From JALNYB01 sp963676235 (GTDB lineage Archaea > Thermoplasmatota > Thermoplasmata > Methanomassiliicoccales > Methanomethylophilaceae), in the NCBI GenBank assembly GCA_963676235.1, contig OY781044.1:372001-436000 (forward strand): 64,000 bases of DNA. Reading direction: 5' to 3'. The first letter of the stretch is position 1; every line of letters starts with the position of its first letter. The notes beneath the pieces are model-generated. The model searched no databases, was not told the origin of the DNA, and saw only the letters and a list, made by a program, of their open reading frames with translations. The position numbers and the translations under genes were made by a program. Shown here piece by piece: positions 8,472 to 16,876 of this stretch.

Positions 8472-9317
8472 TTAAAGCTTGACAGGCACAACGTGCGCTG
8501 ATAATCCAAGATCTTCTGCAGACATTCCCATTGCAATTCCATAGAGTTGTGAAAGATGGAGCACAGGTATGCTGTATCCGAGTTCGCCCTGAACGGAATC
8601 GAATTGAAGGTGACAGAACGGACATACATCGACGATGTATTTGGCGCCTGATTCGGTCATGTTCTCGAGATTTGTCTTTGTGAACTCTTTTGCAACGTCA
8701 CCGAAGGCGGCTTTGAGTCCTCCTCCTGCACCACAGCACAATGTCTTCTGTTTTCTGGGAAGGCTTGTTGCTCCGGTTGCTTCAACAAGTTCATCGAGAA
8801 TATGTGGATTCTCAGGATCATCGATCTCTTTTATCTCGCTTGGTTTAAGGAAGTGGCATCCGTAGAAGGTTGCAACCTGATAATCCAAGGGCTTTGTGAT
8901 TGCTGCTTTGATCTTCTCAATACCGACATCTTTGTAGAGGACTTCTGCGAAATGGCGTACCTGAGTTGTTCCTTTGTACTCCATTCCGATCTCTGCAAGG
9001 ATTTTGTTGATCGCTGCAAGTTTATCGGGGTTGTTGTTAAGCTCGTGTGCGGCCTCGAAGAGTGACCCGTAACATCCGTTACAGATGGTGACTATAGGAA
9101 GTCCCATTTTCTCTGCGAGAGCAAGGTTCCTCGCTGCTGCTGCAAGCCATGCGTCTCTGCTGAATGCTCTGATAACTCCCGGTGCAGGACAGCATGATGC
9201 ATCCTGAATATCGACAAGTTCGAGTCCGAGCCTTTCAGATATGACACGGGTGGATTTCTCCAGACCTGGATATCTGAGTGGTGCTATGCAACCTAAGAAA
9301 AATGCGTATTTAGCCAT
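8472..9317 (-). CDS. hdrB: heterodisulfide reductase subunit B
   Basis: Catalytic subunit that splits the CoM-S-S-CoB heterodisulfide using two non-cubane 4Fe-4S clusters. Two CCG domains are visible: CCPAPGVIRAF near residue 38 and CCGAGGGLKAAFG near 191, with their partner cysteines CIAP, CNGCYGS, CHFL and CPFCH. I use the ATG at 9317 (281 residues, MAKYAFFLGC) instead of an upstream GTG. It follows hdrC by five bases. HdrA is not in this window, as in genomes where hdrA is encoded elsewhere. Confidence 0.93.
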   Translation of the reverse strand: MAKYAFFLGCIAPLRYPGLEKSTRVISERLGLELVDIQDASCCPAPGVIRAFSRDAWLAAAARNLALAEKMGLPIVTICNGCYGSLFEAAHELNNNPDKLAAINKILAEIGMEYKGTTQVRHFAEVLYKDVGIEKIKAAITKPLDYQVATFYGCHFLKPSEIKEIDDPENPHILDELVEATGATSLPRKQKTLCCGAGGGLKAAFGDVAKEFTKTNLENMTESGAKYIVDVCPFCHLQFDSVQGELGYSIPVLHLSQLYGIAMGMSAEDLGLSAHVVPVKL

Positions 9318-9322
9318 TAATA

Positions 9323-9829
9323 TCACTCCACGATCTTGTTAAATCCTGTTGCTTTCAGGATCTTGTCCACATCTTCCATTGCTTTCTTGTTGGAAAGTAC
9401 TGTGGGCGGTATCTCAGGAAGACCCATTGAGCTTCTCAGTGCTTTTATCTTATCATTGATTCCGACCGTGTGACCAGTCTTGTAGAAGCTTGCTGCAGTC
9501 TTCTTGTGATTGTCGTATATGTGACCTTCTGCAACTGCAATGTTCCTCAATGCGATTATAACATCGACGATCGGAACTGAACGGGGGCATCTCTCTACAC
9601 AGGTGTAGCATGTGCTGCACTCCCAGAGTTCTTCGCTGTTGACTATTTGGTCTTTGAGTCCAAGCTGCGCCATTCTCATGAGTTTTCTGACTCTATATGA
9701 TGTGCGCCTTCCGGAAGGACAGCTGGCTGTGCATGTTCCACACTGGAAACACATTTTAACATCTTCGCCGCCTGCGGCTGCGATTTCTGCTTCAAATTCG
9801 GGATTTGGCTTTATCTCCGTAATATTCAC
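9323..9829 (-). CDS. hdrC: heterodisulfide reductase subunit C
   Basis: Electron-transfer subunit passing electrons to HdrB. Two ferredoxin-type motifs: CFQCGTCTASCPSG near residue 27 and CSTCYTCVERCPRS near 70. 168 residues, GTG start at 9829. Together with hdrB it forms a two-gene operon of the soluble HdrABC type; this and the absence of membrane-bound HdrDE in the operon agree with a methanogen of the Methanomassiliicoccales kind. Confidence 0.93.
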   Translation of the reverse strand: MNITEIKPNPEFEAEIAAAGGEDVKMCFQCGTCTASCPSGRRTSYRVRKLMRMAQLGLKDQIVNSEELWECSTCYTCVERCPRSVPIVDVIIALRNIAVAEGHIYDNHKKTAASFYKTGHTVGINDKIKALRSSMGLPEIPPTVLSNKKAMEDVDKILKATGFNKIVE

Positions 9830-9906
9830 CTATGAGGCACAAAACAGTTAACGTATTTAAAATCTGAAGATTGATATATATTGATATTACCGTTTGAGGT
9901 AATACA

Positions 9907-10734
9907 TTATTTGATATGCCTAGCTAACAATGCTTTTACAAGTTTAGAAACTATCTTGGTTTCCTTGCGGTAGATAGCAGTTATAGCGTGTTTTAAGATC
10001 TTAGGATCGACAGCGCTTTTCATCCTTAATCCCTTTCTGATCAACAAAAACTCATCGACGAAAAAACTCTTATTGGATCCCAATAGTTCGGGAAGAGAGA
10101 ATGTCTCCGAATCCACGGAATAACTTCTTCCCATGGTATCCAGAAACATATATGCAACCCTCTGTGCACCGTACCTGTACCGTATGAATGAAGATCCGTT
10201 ATCTACGAGGACCATTCCCATGTATCCTATCTCGATGCCTTCAAACTCATCTCCATCGAAAAGATACAGAGGATCGTCTATTATCGCAAAATCAGCAAGA
10301 TTCTCTTTCATCATCCTGAGATTGTGACCGTCATCAGATATGACCAATTCTACATCCATCATCTTCAATGCAGACAGAACTGACATCATGAGGTCCTCTG
10401 TTACGGGGCTACAGCATATAGTAAAAGGATGATCATCAGAACATCTCAATTCCATAGATGTGAAAGTTTCTATTATTCTCCTGCCTTCTTCAGTCAATAT
10501 TGTGCCTGCAGGCGTAGATTTGGTTATTGCAGTACCTGCGGCATCTTCTATTATCTGGATATACCTATGAACAACTGGTACAGAAATGCCTAGCGCCTTC
10601 GCCGCAGCTGTCTTACTTCCTTTCTCAGCAACAGCAACCAATACCTCTAATTGACGGTTCGTGATGATGTGCCCGTTTATGTTTTGTTCCGTTCTTACGG
10701 TGAGATCCACATTCTGTGTAATCGCACATAACAT
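9907..10734 (-). CDS. LysR/ModE-like winged-helix regulator
   Basis: 275 residues. After a ~25-residue lead, ITNRQLEVLVAVAEKGSKTAAAKALGISVPVVHRYI is a LysR/ModE-type helix-turn-helix. The rest (from DHPFTICCSPVTEDLMMSVLSAL) looks like a reduced periplasmic-binding-protein-type sensor domain. It is divergent from the DUF1538 operon with 69 bases between, so it may regulate that operon or the hdrCB operon behind it; ligand unknown. Confidence 0.72.
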   Translation of the reverse strand: MLCAITQNVDLTVRTEQNINGHIITNRQLEVLVAVAEKGSKTAAAKALGISVPVVHRYIQIIEDAAGTAITKSTPAGTILTEEGRRIIETFTSMELRCSDDHPFTICCSPVTEDLMMSVLSALKMMDVELVISDDGHNLRMMKENLADFAIIDDPLYLFDGDEFEGIEIGYMGMVLVDNGSSFIRYRYGAQRVAYMFLDTMGRSYSVDSETFSLPELLGSNKSFFVDEFLLIRKGLRMKSAVDPKILKHAITAIYRKETKIVSKLVKALLARHIK

Positions 10735-10803
10735 AGAATAGGTTTTGTATGATGTGGAAATAACGATTTAATAGACCCAAGGATATACCTGTCTGGAGAA
10801 TGC
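10735..10803. promoter_or_regulatory. divergent promoter region between regulator and DUF1538 operon
   Basis: Only 69 bases separate the two start codons, so both promoters and any operator must overlap here. An AT-rich GATTTAATAG at about 10768 could be the TATA box for the plus-strand operon, some 27-36 bases before the ATG. No clear inverted repeat was found. Confidence 0.4.
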
Positions 10804-12291
10804 ATGGATTTCAAACTGCAATTTGGAGAGGTCGTCAAAACAACCGTCCCGATTGTGATCCTGCTGTTCGTACTTTACATACTACTTCTTAAACCAGACA
10901 TCTCGAACATCTTCTTCTTCCTGGTCTGCTGTATTTTGGTGATCATCGGATTCACACTGTTCTTACGCGGAGTGGATATAGGTATAATGCCTATGGGGGT
11001 TGCCATAGGATCGCAGATGCCGAAAAGGAATTCCATCCTGTTCATAATCGGTGTCATATTCGTTATCAGTTTTACGATAACCATGGCAGAGCCTGATGTG
11101 AATGTGTTCACATGGATGGTAGCAGACCTTTATCCGACAGTGAATCAGACCACGCTTGTGCTAGCCATTGCTACAGGCGTAGCTGTTTTTCTTGTGATTG
11201 CCGCATTGAGGATATTGAAACATATATCCCTGCGCCTTCTACTGACCATCGGATACCTTATCATAATCATATTGGCGGTCTTAACCCCCGATACATTCAT
11301 GGGTATCGCTTTCGATTCAGGAGGTGTCACCACTGGACCTATGACAATACCTGTCCTCATAGCATTAGGTCTCGGTATCTGTTCGGTGGTTGCCTCCAGA
11401 TCAGATCTGGATAGTTTCGGAATGGTCGGATTGGCATCCATAGGGCCAGTGATCACAGTACTCGTATATGGATTGCTGATAGATACGTCCACTACGGCTA
11501 ATATAGCATCTGATGCCATAATAGCCAGCGAATCGACTATCAACATAGGAGGCAGCATACTAGGAGAGATGTTTGAAGATACAATTGACGTCTTTTCAGC
11601 CGTACTTCCTCTATATGCGATATTCGCCATATTCCAGAAATTCTTCCTGAAATACTCTTGGAGAGACTTCAGGATAATGACAATAGGTATCCTGATGGCA
11701 TCATTTGGAATGATAATATTCCTCACAGGAATTTATGCGGCATTCATGCCTGTATCAAAAAATCTCGGAATCCATCTGATCAATAACGATTGTAGTCTTG
11801 TTGTCCTTGCAATCGGTATTATACTCGGATTCTTGGTTATGATATCGGAACCTGCCGTGAATATCTTGGGATCCCAAGTGGAAAATGCATCTCAAGGAAT
11901 GTTCTCAAAGAAACTCATAACGATTATAATGGCTGTCGGTGTCTCTGCGTTCGTGGGTGCAGGAATGTATCTACTGTCGCTGGGCGCGATGTCAATATAT
12001 TACATTTTACCGATCTATGGTGTCGCCATCATATTATTATGGATAATGGACAAGAGTCTGATCGGAATAACATACGATGCTGGCGGTGTAGCCACGGGCC
12101 CTGTATCCGTCGCAATAATAATGACAATGTACATAGGAATGGCCAGCGCAAAATATACAGGCCCTGATGCCATAATAAACGGTTTCGGAATAATAGCGAT
12201 GATAGCATTAGCGCCTATTGTCTCACTATCTATTCTAGGAGTAGCAATAAGGGTAGTTAAATGCAGAAAACAATACAAGGAAAGTTCGTGA
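10804..12291 (+). CDS. DUF1538 membrane transporter
   Basis: 495 residues with about 12-14 membrane helices in two related halves. Each half carries the DUF1538 signature: FDSGGVTTGPM near residue 174 and YDAGGVATGPVS near 424. Relatives in halophilic bacteria have been reported as sodium/proton antiporters; transport here is inferred. The gene starts a three-gene operon with a P-II-like protein and a hydrogenase protease. Confidence 0.85.
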   Translation: MDFKLQFGEVVKTTVPIVILLFVLYILLLKPDISNIFFFLVCCILVIIGFTLFLRGVDIGIMPMGVAIGSQMPKRNSILFIIGVIFVISFTITMAEPDVNVFTWMVADLYPTVNQTTLVLAIATGVAVFLVIAALRILKHISLRLLLTIGYLIIIILAVLTPDTFMGIAFDSGGVTTGPMTIPVLIALGLGICSVVASRSDLDSFGMVGLASIGPVITVLVYGLLIDTSTTANIASDAIIASESTINIGGSILGEMFEDTIDVFSAVLPLYAIFAIFQKFFLKYSWRDFRIMTIGILMASFGMIIFLTGIYAAFMPVSKNLGIHLINNDCSLVVLAIGIILGFLVMISEPAVNILGSQVENASQGMFSKKLITIIMAVGVSAFVGAGMYLLSLGAMSIYYILPIYGVAIILLWIMDKSLIGITYDAGGVATGPVSVAIIMTMYIGMASAKYTGPDAIINGFGIIAMIALAPIVSLSILGVAIRVVKCRKQYKESS

Positions 12292-12295
12292 TAAA

Positions 12296-12679
12296 ATGAC
12301 ATATAAATCAGATATGCACCTAGTTATCCTCTCTGTACGGAAAGGATTCAGTACAGCTGTAGTATCTTCCATATCCGACAAGGTCGCCGGAAAATGTCAG
12401 ATACTATATGGAAGTAATATTCCAAATGAACATAAATCAGGCCTTCTGGGAATCACATTGAAAGAAGAAGATGAAATGATCATAACAGTAGTTCATACAT
12501 CGAATTTAGATGAAGTACTACAAACCGCAATAGAAGTAGGTGGTCTTAATACACCCAAAAGCGGAATGTGTATGACGATTCCGTTAGACAGAATGTACAT
12601 TGCAGACACGATCGACGAGAAACCATCTGTACCTACGGATGCGCCTGCAGACCTTGTACACCCAAAAGACGAAACTTGA
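12296..12679 (+). CDS. P-II-like signalling protein paired with DUF1538
   Basis: 127 residues with alternating strands and helices in the ferredoxin-like P-II arrangement, ending in LNTPKSGMCMTIPLDR, a stretch seen in P-II relatives encoded next to DUF1538 proteins. The usual GlnB/GlnK T-loop with its modified tyrosine is not evident, so ammonium control is unlikely. It probably gates the transporter four bases upstream, as GlnK does with AmtB; that is inference. Confidence 0.7.
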   Translation: MTYKSDMHLVILSVRKGFSTAVVSSISDKVAGKCQILYGSNIPNEHKSGLLGITLKEEDEMIITVVHTSNLDEVLQTAIEVGGLNTPKSGMCMTIPLDRMYIADTIDEKPSVPTDAPADLVHPKDET

Positions 12680-12680
12680 A

Positions 12681-13190
12681 ATGACTAGCGATAAATTACA
12701 AAACAGATTCGTGGTCATAGGACTTGGCAGTCCTATTATGACAGACGACGCCGTGGGCCTGAAAATAGCAGAGGCGATCGAAGAATTGCACCTTCCCGAT
12801 GTGGACACGCTGCAAGAAGCAATAGGAGGATTGGAGATCCTTCCGATGATACGCGGCTACAGATTCGCGATAATAGTGGATGCAATTCAGACTTATCAAT
12901 ACGTACCTGGCACAGTAATGATATTCAATCCTGAAGATTTCGATTCAACGATTAAAGAGGCTTCTGCACACGATGTTAATCTTGCAACAGCTATGAAAAT
13001 GGGAAGGGATCTGGATCCAGACATGATGCCAGAATCCGTCAGGTTTGTTGCTGTAGAAGTAGAGGACATCCAAACCATGAGTGAAAGCATGACCGAAAAA
13101 GTGGCCTCTGCTGTCGAACATGCTAAGGATGCCGTACTCTACGTGATGAATGAACTCAGATATCCAACTGAACCGGATCGAACTTCTTGA
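12681..13190 (+). CDS. hydrogenase maturation protease (HycI/HyaD family)
   Basis: Endopeptidase that trims the large subunit of NiFe hydrogenases after nickel insertion. GLGSPIMTDDAVGLK near residue 12 carries the first conserved acidic position, IIVDAIQ the second, and SAHDVNL the histidine, matching the nickel-sensing residues of HycI. I use the ATG at 12681, directly after the previous stop, giving 169 residues; the longer frame has no support. Its 3' end overlaps the convergent M16 gene by 35 bases. A likely client is MvhA-type hydrogenase, not in the window. Confidence 0.85.
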   Translation: MTSDKLQNRFVVIGLGSPIMTDDAVGLKIAEAIEELHLPDVDTLQEAIGGLEILPMIRGYRFAIIVDAIQTYQYVPGTVMIFNPEDFDSTIKEASAHDVNLATAMKMGRDLDPDMMPESVRFVAVEVEDIQTMSESMTEKVASAVEHAKDAVLYVMNELRYPTEPDRTS

Positions 13191-14439
13191 TATCTCTGTT
13201 TCCCTGTCCGAGAACAGTTATATTGAGTCTGTCTGCTTTGATCAGGTCGCCTGCTACATGCATTACTTGCTCTTCAGTAACGTCCTCTATATCCTGAAGA
13301 CGTTTTTCCAATGAACGATATTTACCGTTAAGCATAAAGTCCCTTCCGAGTCTGTACATCCTATGTTCTGTAGACTCCATGGATCTTACAATAGCTCCCT
13401 TGATGAGTTTCTTTGTCCTGTCAAGTTCACCTTTCTCCAATCCGCCGTCCTTCATATCTTTGAAGACCTTTGCGGTAGTCTCTACAGCTTCCACAACATT
13501 CGCATCGGTAGATGACATGTATGTTACCATTGCAGCAGAATCGCTGTTCTGTTCAACGGTCGTATATACGGAATAAACAAGAGCCTTCTTCTCCCTGACA
13601 TTCTGGAAAAGCCTTGAACTTGTTCCTGAACCCAGAATTGCTCCGAGAAGCAATGCGGGGGTACGATTTGGATCATCGGGAGAATACGCTGGAAAACCTA
13701 TTCCGGTGTGACAGTGTTCCGACTTATTCTTCACGAATTTGTAGTACTGTTTAGGCATAGGCGGTGCAGTTCTCTTTATGACCTTCTTTCCAGTCATTCC
13801 ATCGAACTTCTCAGATGCCCATGCTTTTGTATCTTCGATATCTACATTTCCTACTGCAATTACCGCAAGATTCGGTATACCGTATCTCTCATTGTAATAT
13901 TCTCTCAATTCTTTGGATCCGAGACCTTTGACTATCTCGATCTTTCCGCCTTCATCCTGACAAAGAGCGTGTCCTCTCCAGATATTCTGTGAAAAAAGAT
14001 CGTGAATATATGACTCTGGCTCATTCTCGATCATACTTAGTTCTTGAAGTACGATCTTCTTTTCGAGATCGACATCGTTATCGGTTATAAGTGGATTTGC
14101 GACAATGTCCGATACCATCTCCTTGGCCACATCCTTGGTCTCTTTGATAGTCACACCATAGAACGCAGTTAGTTCCCTGCCGGTGAATGCGTTAAGCTCT
14201 CCTCCGGCCCCTTCCATTTCCTTTGCCATTTGATATGATGTACGCGTCTTGGTCTCCCTGAAAACGACATGCTCCAATAAATGGGAAAGCCCGAAGATCT
14301 CCGGATATTCATCCCTAGATCCTGTTCCCACAGCGATCATGTATCCTGAACTTTCACAACCGGGTATAAACTCAGTAACAACGGGGACTCCGCCATCGGT
14401 TTTTGCAAATGAAATGTTATTTTCACTCATGATAGTCAT
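13156..14439 (-). CDS. M16-family zinc metallopeptidase
   Basis: 427 residues, one full M16 unit. The inverted zinc motif HLLEH is near residue 51 and the distal glutamate lies in VLQELSMIENEP about 75 residues later. The C-terminal half has GTSSRLFQNVREKKALVY, the substrate-binding R/Y region. Processing-peptidase-like proteins of this size normally act as pairs; no second M16 gene is adjacent. Start at 14439 or 14430 (MSENN). Confidence 0.9.
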   Translation of the reverse strand: MTIMSENNISFAKTDGGVPVVTEFIPGCESSGYMIAVGTGSRDEYPEIFGLSHLLEHVVFRETKTRTSYQMAKEMEGAGGELNAFTGRELTAFYGVTIKETKDVAKEMVSDIVANPLITDNDVDLEKKIVLQELSMIENEPESYIHDLFSQNIWRGHALCQDEGGKIEIVKGLGSKELREYYNERYGIPNLAVIAVGNVDIEDTKAWASEKFDGMTGKKVIKRTAPPMPKQYYKFVKNKSEHCHTGIGFPAYSPDDPNRTPALLLGAILGSGTSSRLFQNVREKKALVYSVYTTVEQNSDSAAMVTYMSSTDANVVEAVETTAKVFKDMKDGGLEKGELDRTKKLIKGAIVRSMESTEHRMYRLGRDFMLNGKYRSLEKRLQDIEDVTEEQVMHVAGDLIKADRLNITVLGQGNRDIKKFDPVQLDI

Positions 14440-14486
14440 CGGTATGATACGTTAAATTAATAGTTTAGTGCTATATGTTAGGTTTG

Positions 14487-15218
14487 ATGTCTGACTTCGA
14501 AGTTATCAGGTACAGCGAGAAAAAATACGAAAACTCAATAGCGATCGTAGGATTTCCAAGTGTAGGTCTGATCGGATCCATTCTCTCAAGTTACATAAGC
14601 AGAGAGTTGAAGATGGATGTCGTCGCAGGCATGACAGCACCAGATCTTCCACCGTACGCCTTTCTTCAGAATGGCGTCCCATATCCACCTATACGCATTT
14701 ATGGATGCAGTATGGAAAACTCGGAAAAATATTCCGATATATTGGTTATAACGTCAGAAATCTCTCCGAAGCCCGAACAATGCTATGATCTTGCACGTGC
14801 GATCCTTGGATTGTTGAAAGAATATGGAGTAACGAAGACCATCGTATTGGAAGGCGTACCGCAATATGATAATGATCATACCATCATAGCCTGCGGAACC
14901 GTCCAGGCCAGCAGAGATCAGATACAGACGCTGGACCTTCGTGAACTGAAAGACGGATTGATACGCGGACTTACTGGATTGCTATTATTCGAAGGACAGA
15001 GATCCGACACAGACATTACTGTTCTTATGTGCCCAGCCAATCCTGCACTCCCTGATCCAGGATCCGCAGCAGCAGTCCTCGAACCACTAACTAGAATAAT
15101 TCCCGGACTGAAACTTGATGAAGAACCACTGTACAAAGAAGCAGAGGAAATAAAAAAGAACATCAAGGCACAGGCCGAACACGAACAAACAGCTGGCAGT
15201 CAACAGCTCTATGGATGA
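14487..15218 (+). CDS. PAC2-family proteasome assembly chaperone-like protein
   Basis: 243 residues from the ATG at 14487, preferred over one four codons upstream. IVGFPSVGLIGSILSSYI near residue 20 and APDLPPYAFLQNG are typical of archaeal PAC2 (DUF75) proteins, related to eukaryotic proteasome assembly chaperones. The role in archaea is uncertain. First gene of an apparent operon with pdaD and a zinc-ribbon protein. Confidence 0.85.
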   Translation: MSDFEVIRYSEKKYENSIAIVGFPSVGLIGSILSSYISRELKMDVVAGMTAPDLPPYAFLQNGVPYPPIRIYGCSMENSEKYSDILVITSEISPKPEQCYDLARAILGLLKEYGVTKTIVLEGVPQYDNDHTIIACGTVQASRDQIQTLDLRELKDGLIRGLTGLLLFEGQRSDTDITVLMCPANPALPDPGSAAAVLEPLTRIIPGLKLDEEPLYKEAEEIKKNIKAQAEHEQTAGSQQLYG

Positions 15219-15222
15219 TCTC

Positions 15223-15696
15223 ATGAACTTAATCCCAAGCAAATTCTTCATTACCTCAGGTAAAGCAACAAGTACAGTATCAGATCTCAATGCATTCGAT
15301 CTTGCACTGAAAAATGCAGAGATCGCAGAACAAAATCTAGTAGCAGTATCATCCGTGATCCCAATAGGGGCGAAAAGGATTGATAAGCCTGAACTTGAAA
15401 TGGGCGCGATCACCCATTGTGTACTCTCTCAGATGAGAGGAAAAGAGGGCGAAGTAATCGCAGCCGGTATCGCATACACATTCAGAAAAGATGGAAAAGG
15501 AGGATACGTAGCCGAAGGACATCTACACGGCTCCGCACAATGTCTTAAATCCGAACTCAGATGTAAAATGGAAGAGATGTCCAGGATCAGAGATGTAGAA
15601 TTCGGAGAAATACATTTCCTCACTGAAGAATTGCGGATCCCAATCGGAAATTACGGATGCTGCGTAGCATCATTGGTATTCACAGAATATCGGTGA
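15223..15696 (+). CDS. pdaD: pyruvoyl-dependent arginine decarboxylase
   Basis: Makes agmatine for polyamine synthesis and for the agmatidine of tRNA-Ile2. The self-cleavage site is the Ser-Ser pair in LVAVSSVIP at residues 43-44; the second serine becomes the pyruvoyl group. The family's GEVIAAGIAYTF and GCCVASLVF segments are present. 157 residues from the ATG at 15223, which lies just after the PAC2 stop. Confidence 0.93.
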   Translation: MNLIPSKFFITSGKATSTVSDLNAFDLALKNAEIAEQNLVAVSSVIPIGAKRIDKPELEMGAITHCVLSQMRGKEGEVIAAGIAYTFRKDGKGGYVAEGHLHGSAQCLKSELRCKMEEMSRIRDVEFGEIHFLTEELRIPIGNYGCCVASLVFTEYR

Positions 15697-15700
15697 TTAC

Positions 15701-16129
15701 ATGTACGGGGTTGTTATCTGCAACACATGCCAGAAATATAGGATCGCTGATCTGTCATGTCTTACATCAGAATGCCCATTTTGCGGGGCAACTTCCGAAC
15801 ACAGACATATGCATATTCTTTTCGAGGACAAGGACCAGAACGTTGTAAGAGAGGCTCTAGGACAACTTTCAGGATTCACTCCTGAAAAAAAAGACAAACG
15901 TCGCATCACTGATGCGGATCCTCTGTCTACGCTGATTTACAAATATGAACACTGCAGCGACACTTACGAGAAACTCAATGTCCTCGTAAGTGGTCTTTCA
16001 GAAATATATGGAACGTTCACCATCAAAGAGATAGAGCAGATAGATCCTAAGAATGCCAACAAGATGCTGAATACCATGTTAGAACTCTGTTTGATATCAG
16101 AATTCAAACTTGGTCAATATCGTGCATAA
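15701..16129 (+). CDS. zinc-ribbon protein, DUF1922-like
   Basis: 142 residues. CNTCQKYRIAD...CPFCGA in the first 30 residues is a zinc ribbon resembling the methanogen family DUF1922. The remainder is helical; GTFTIKEIEQIDPKNANKM could be a winged-helix segment. It starts four bases after pdaD, so is co-transcribed. Function unknown. Confidence 0.6.
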   Translation: MYGVVICNTCQKYRIADLSCLTSECPFCGATSEHRHMHILFEDKDQNVVREALGQLSGFTPEKKDKRRITDADPLSTLIYKYEHCSDTYEKLNVLVSGLSEIYGTFTIKEIEQIDPKNANKMLNTMLELCLISEFKLGQYRA

Positions 16130-16852
16130 TCACCTTGGAACATCCTTGCGCTTATTGCCTTCCATTTTCAGTACATCTCTGATTACCTCTGATAGTTTGA
16201 TGTACATTACGTAATAGAAATATGAAGCAGAGAAGACCAATCCGATTATTAGACCTGCATAGAACAGAATACTGTTATCGCTGTTGAGATATGCCAGTGT
16301 CGTTACAACGAAGTACAGAACACATGCCATCATGGCCTGAAGTGCAAATTCCATTGGCCTCAATCTTGCGATACCTTCTCCTATGATGGTTCCCACAGCG
16401 GAGATCATTAAAATGTTTCCTAATCCGATTATGAATAACATTATATAATCTGTGACCTCGAGATTTCCAATATCCGAACCGGTTATTGTAGTTCCCAGAT
16501 AGAATATCATACCGAATGCCATTGTACATCCGACACCCAGTCCCAATCCGTATCCGTAGAAAACTGAATCAGATTTGCCGTGAAATCTTTTAAGATTCAG
16601 AACCATAACGAGCACTAAGCATATTATGGCCGCAAAAAGGATCGCATAGATCATCGAGGTCCATATCCATGTATAAACAGCGAACAAAAACGTCCCTGCT
16701 ATAAGCCCGACCGTAAAAAGACCGAAGAATGCGGGATCGCTAAAGAATGGCTGTTCAACTGCAGGATATGTGTATTTCCTAAGCACGATGTACATAAGTG
16801 CCAGAGTGGGCGCGAACGCGACAATCGCGGCCATCATCATCAAGAGATCCAT
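16130..16852 (-). CDS. seven-helix membrane protein, unknown family
   Basis: About 240 residues with seven predicted membrane helices and a short basic C-terminus (EGNKRKDVPR). I place the start at the ATG at 16852; a GTG at 16867 is the alternative. No transporter or enzyme motif is visible. It converges with the zinc-ribbon gene with no gap and lies ten bases downstream of the PAPS-reductase-like gene, probably in its operon. Confidence 0.65.
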   Translation of the reverse strand: MDLLMMMAAIVAFAPTLALMYIVLRKYTYPAVEQPFFSDPAFFGLFTVGLIAGTFLFAVYTWIWTSMIYAILFAAIICLVLVMVLNLKRFHGKSDSVFYGYGLGLGVGCTMAFGMIFYLGTTITGSDIGNLEVTDYIMLFIIGLGNILMISAVGTIIGEGIARLRPMEFALQAMMACVLYFVVTTLAYLNSDNSILFYAGLIIGLVFSASYFYYVMYIKLSEVIRDVLKMEGNKRKDVPR

Positions 16853-16876
16853 AGATTTGAGATACACCTTTGACTT

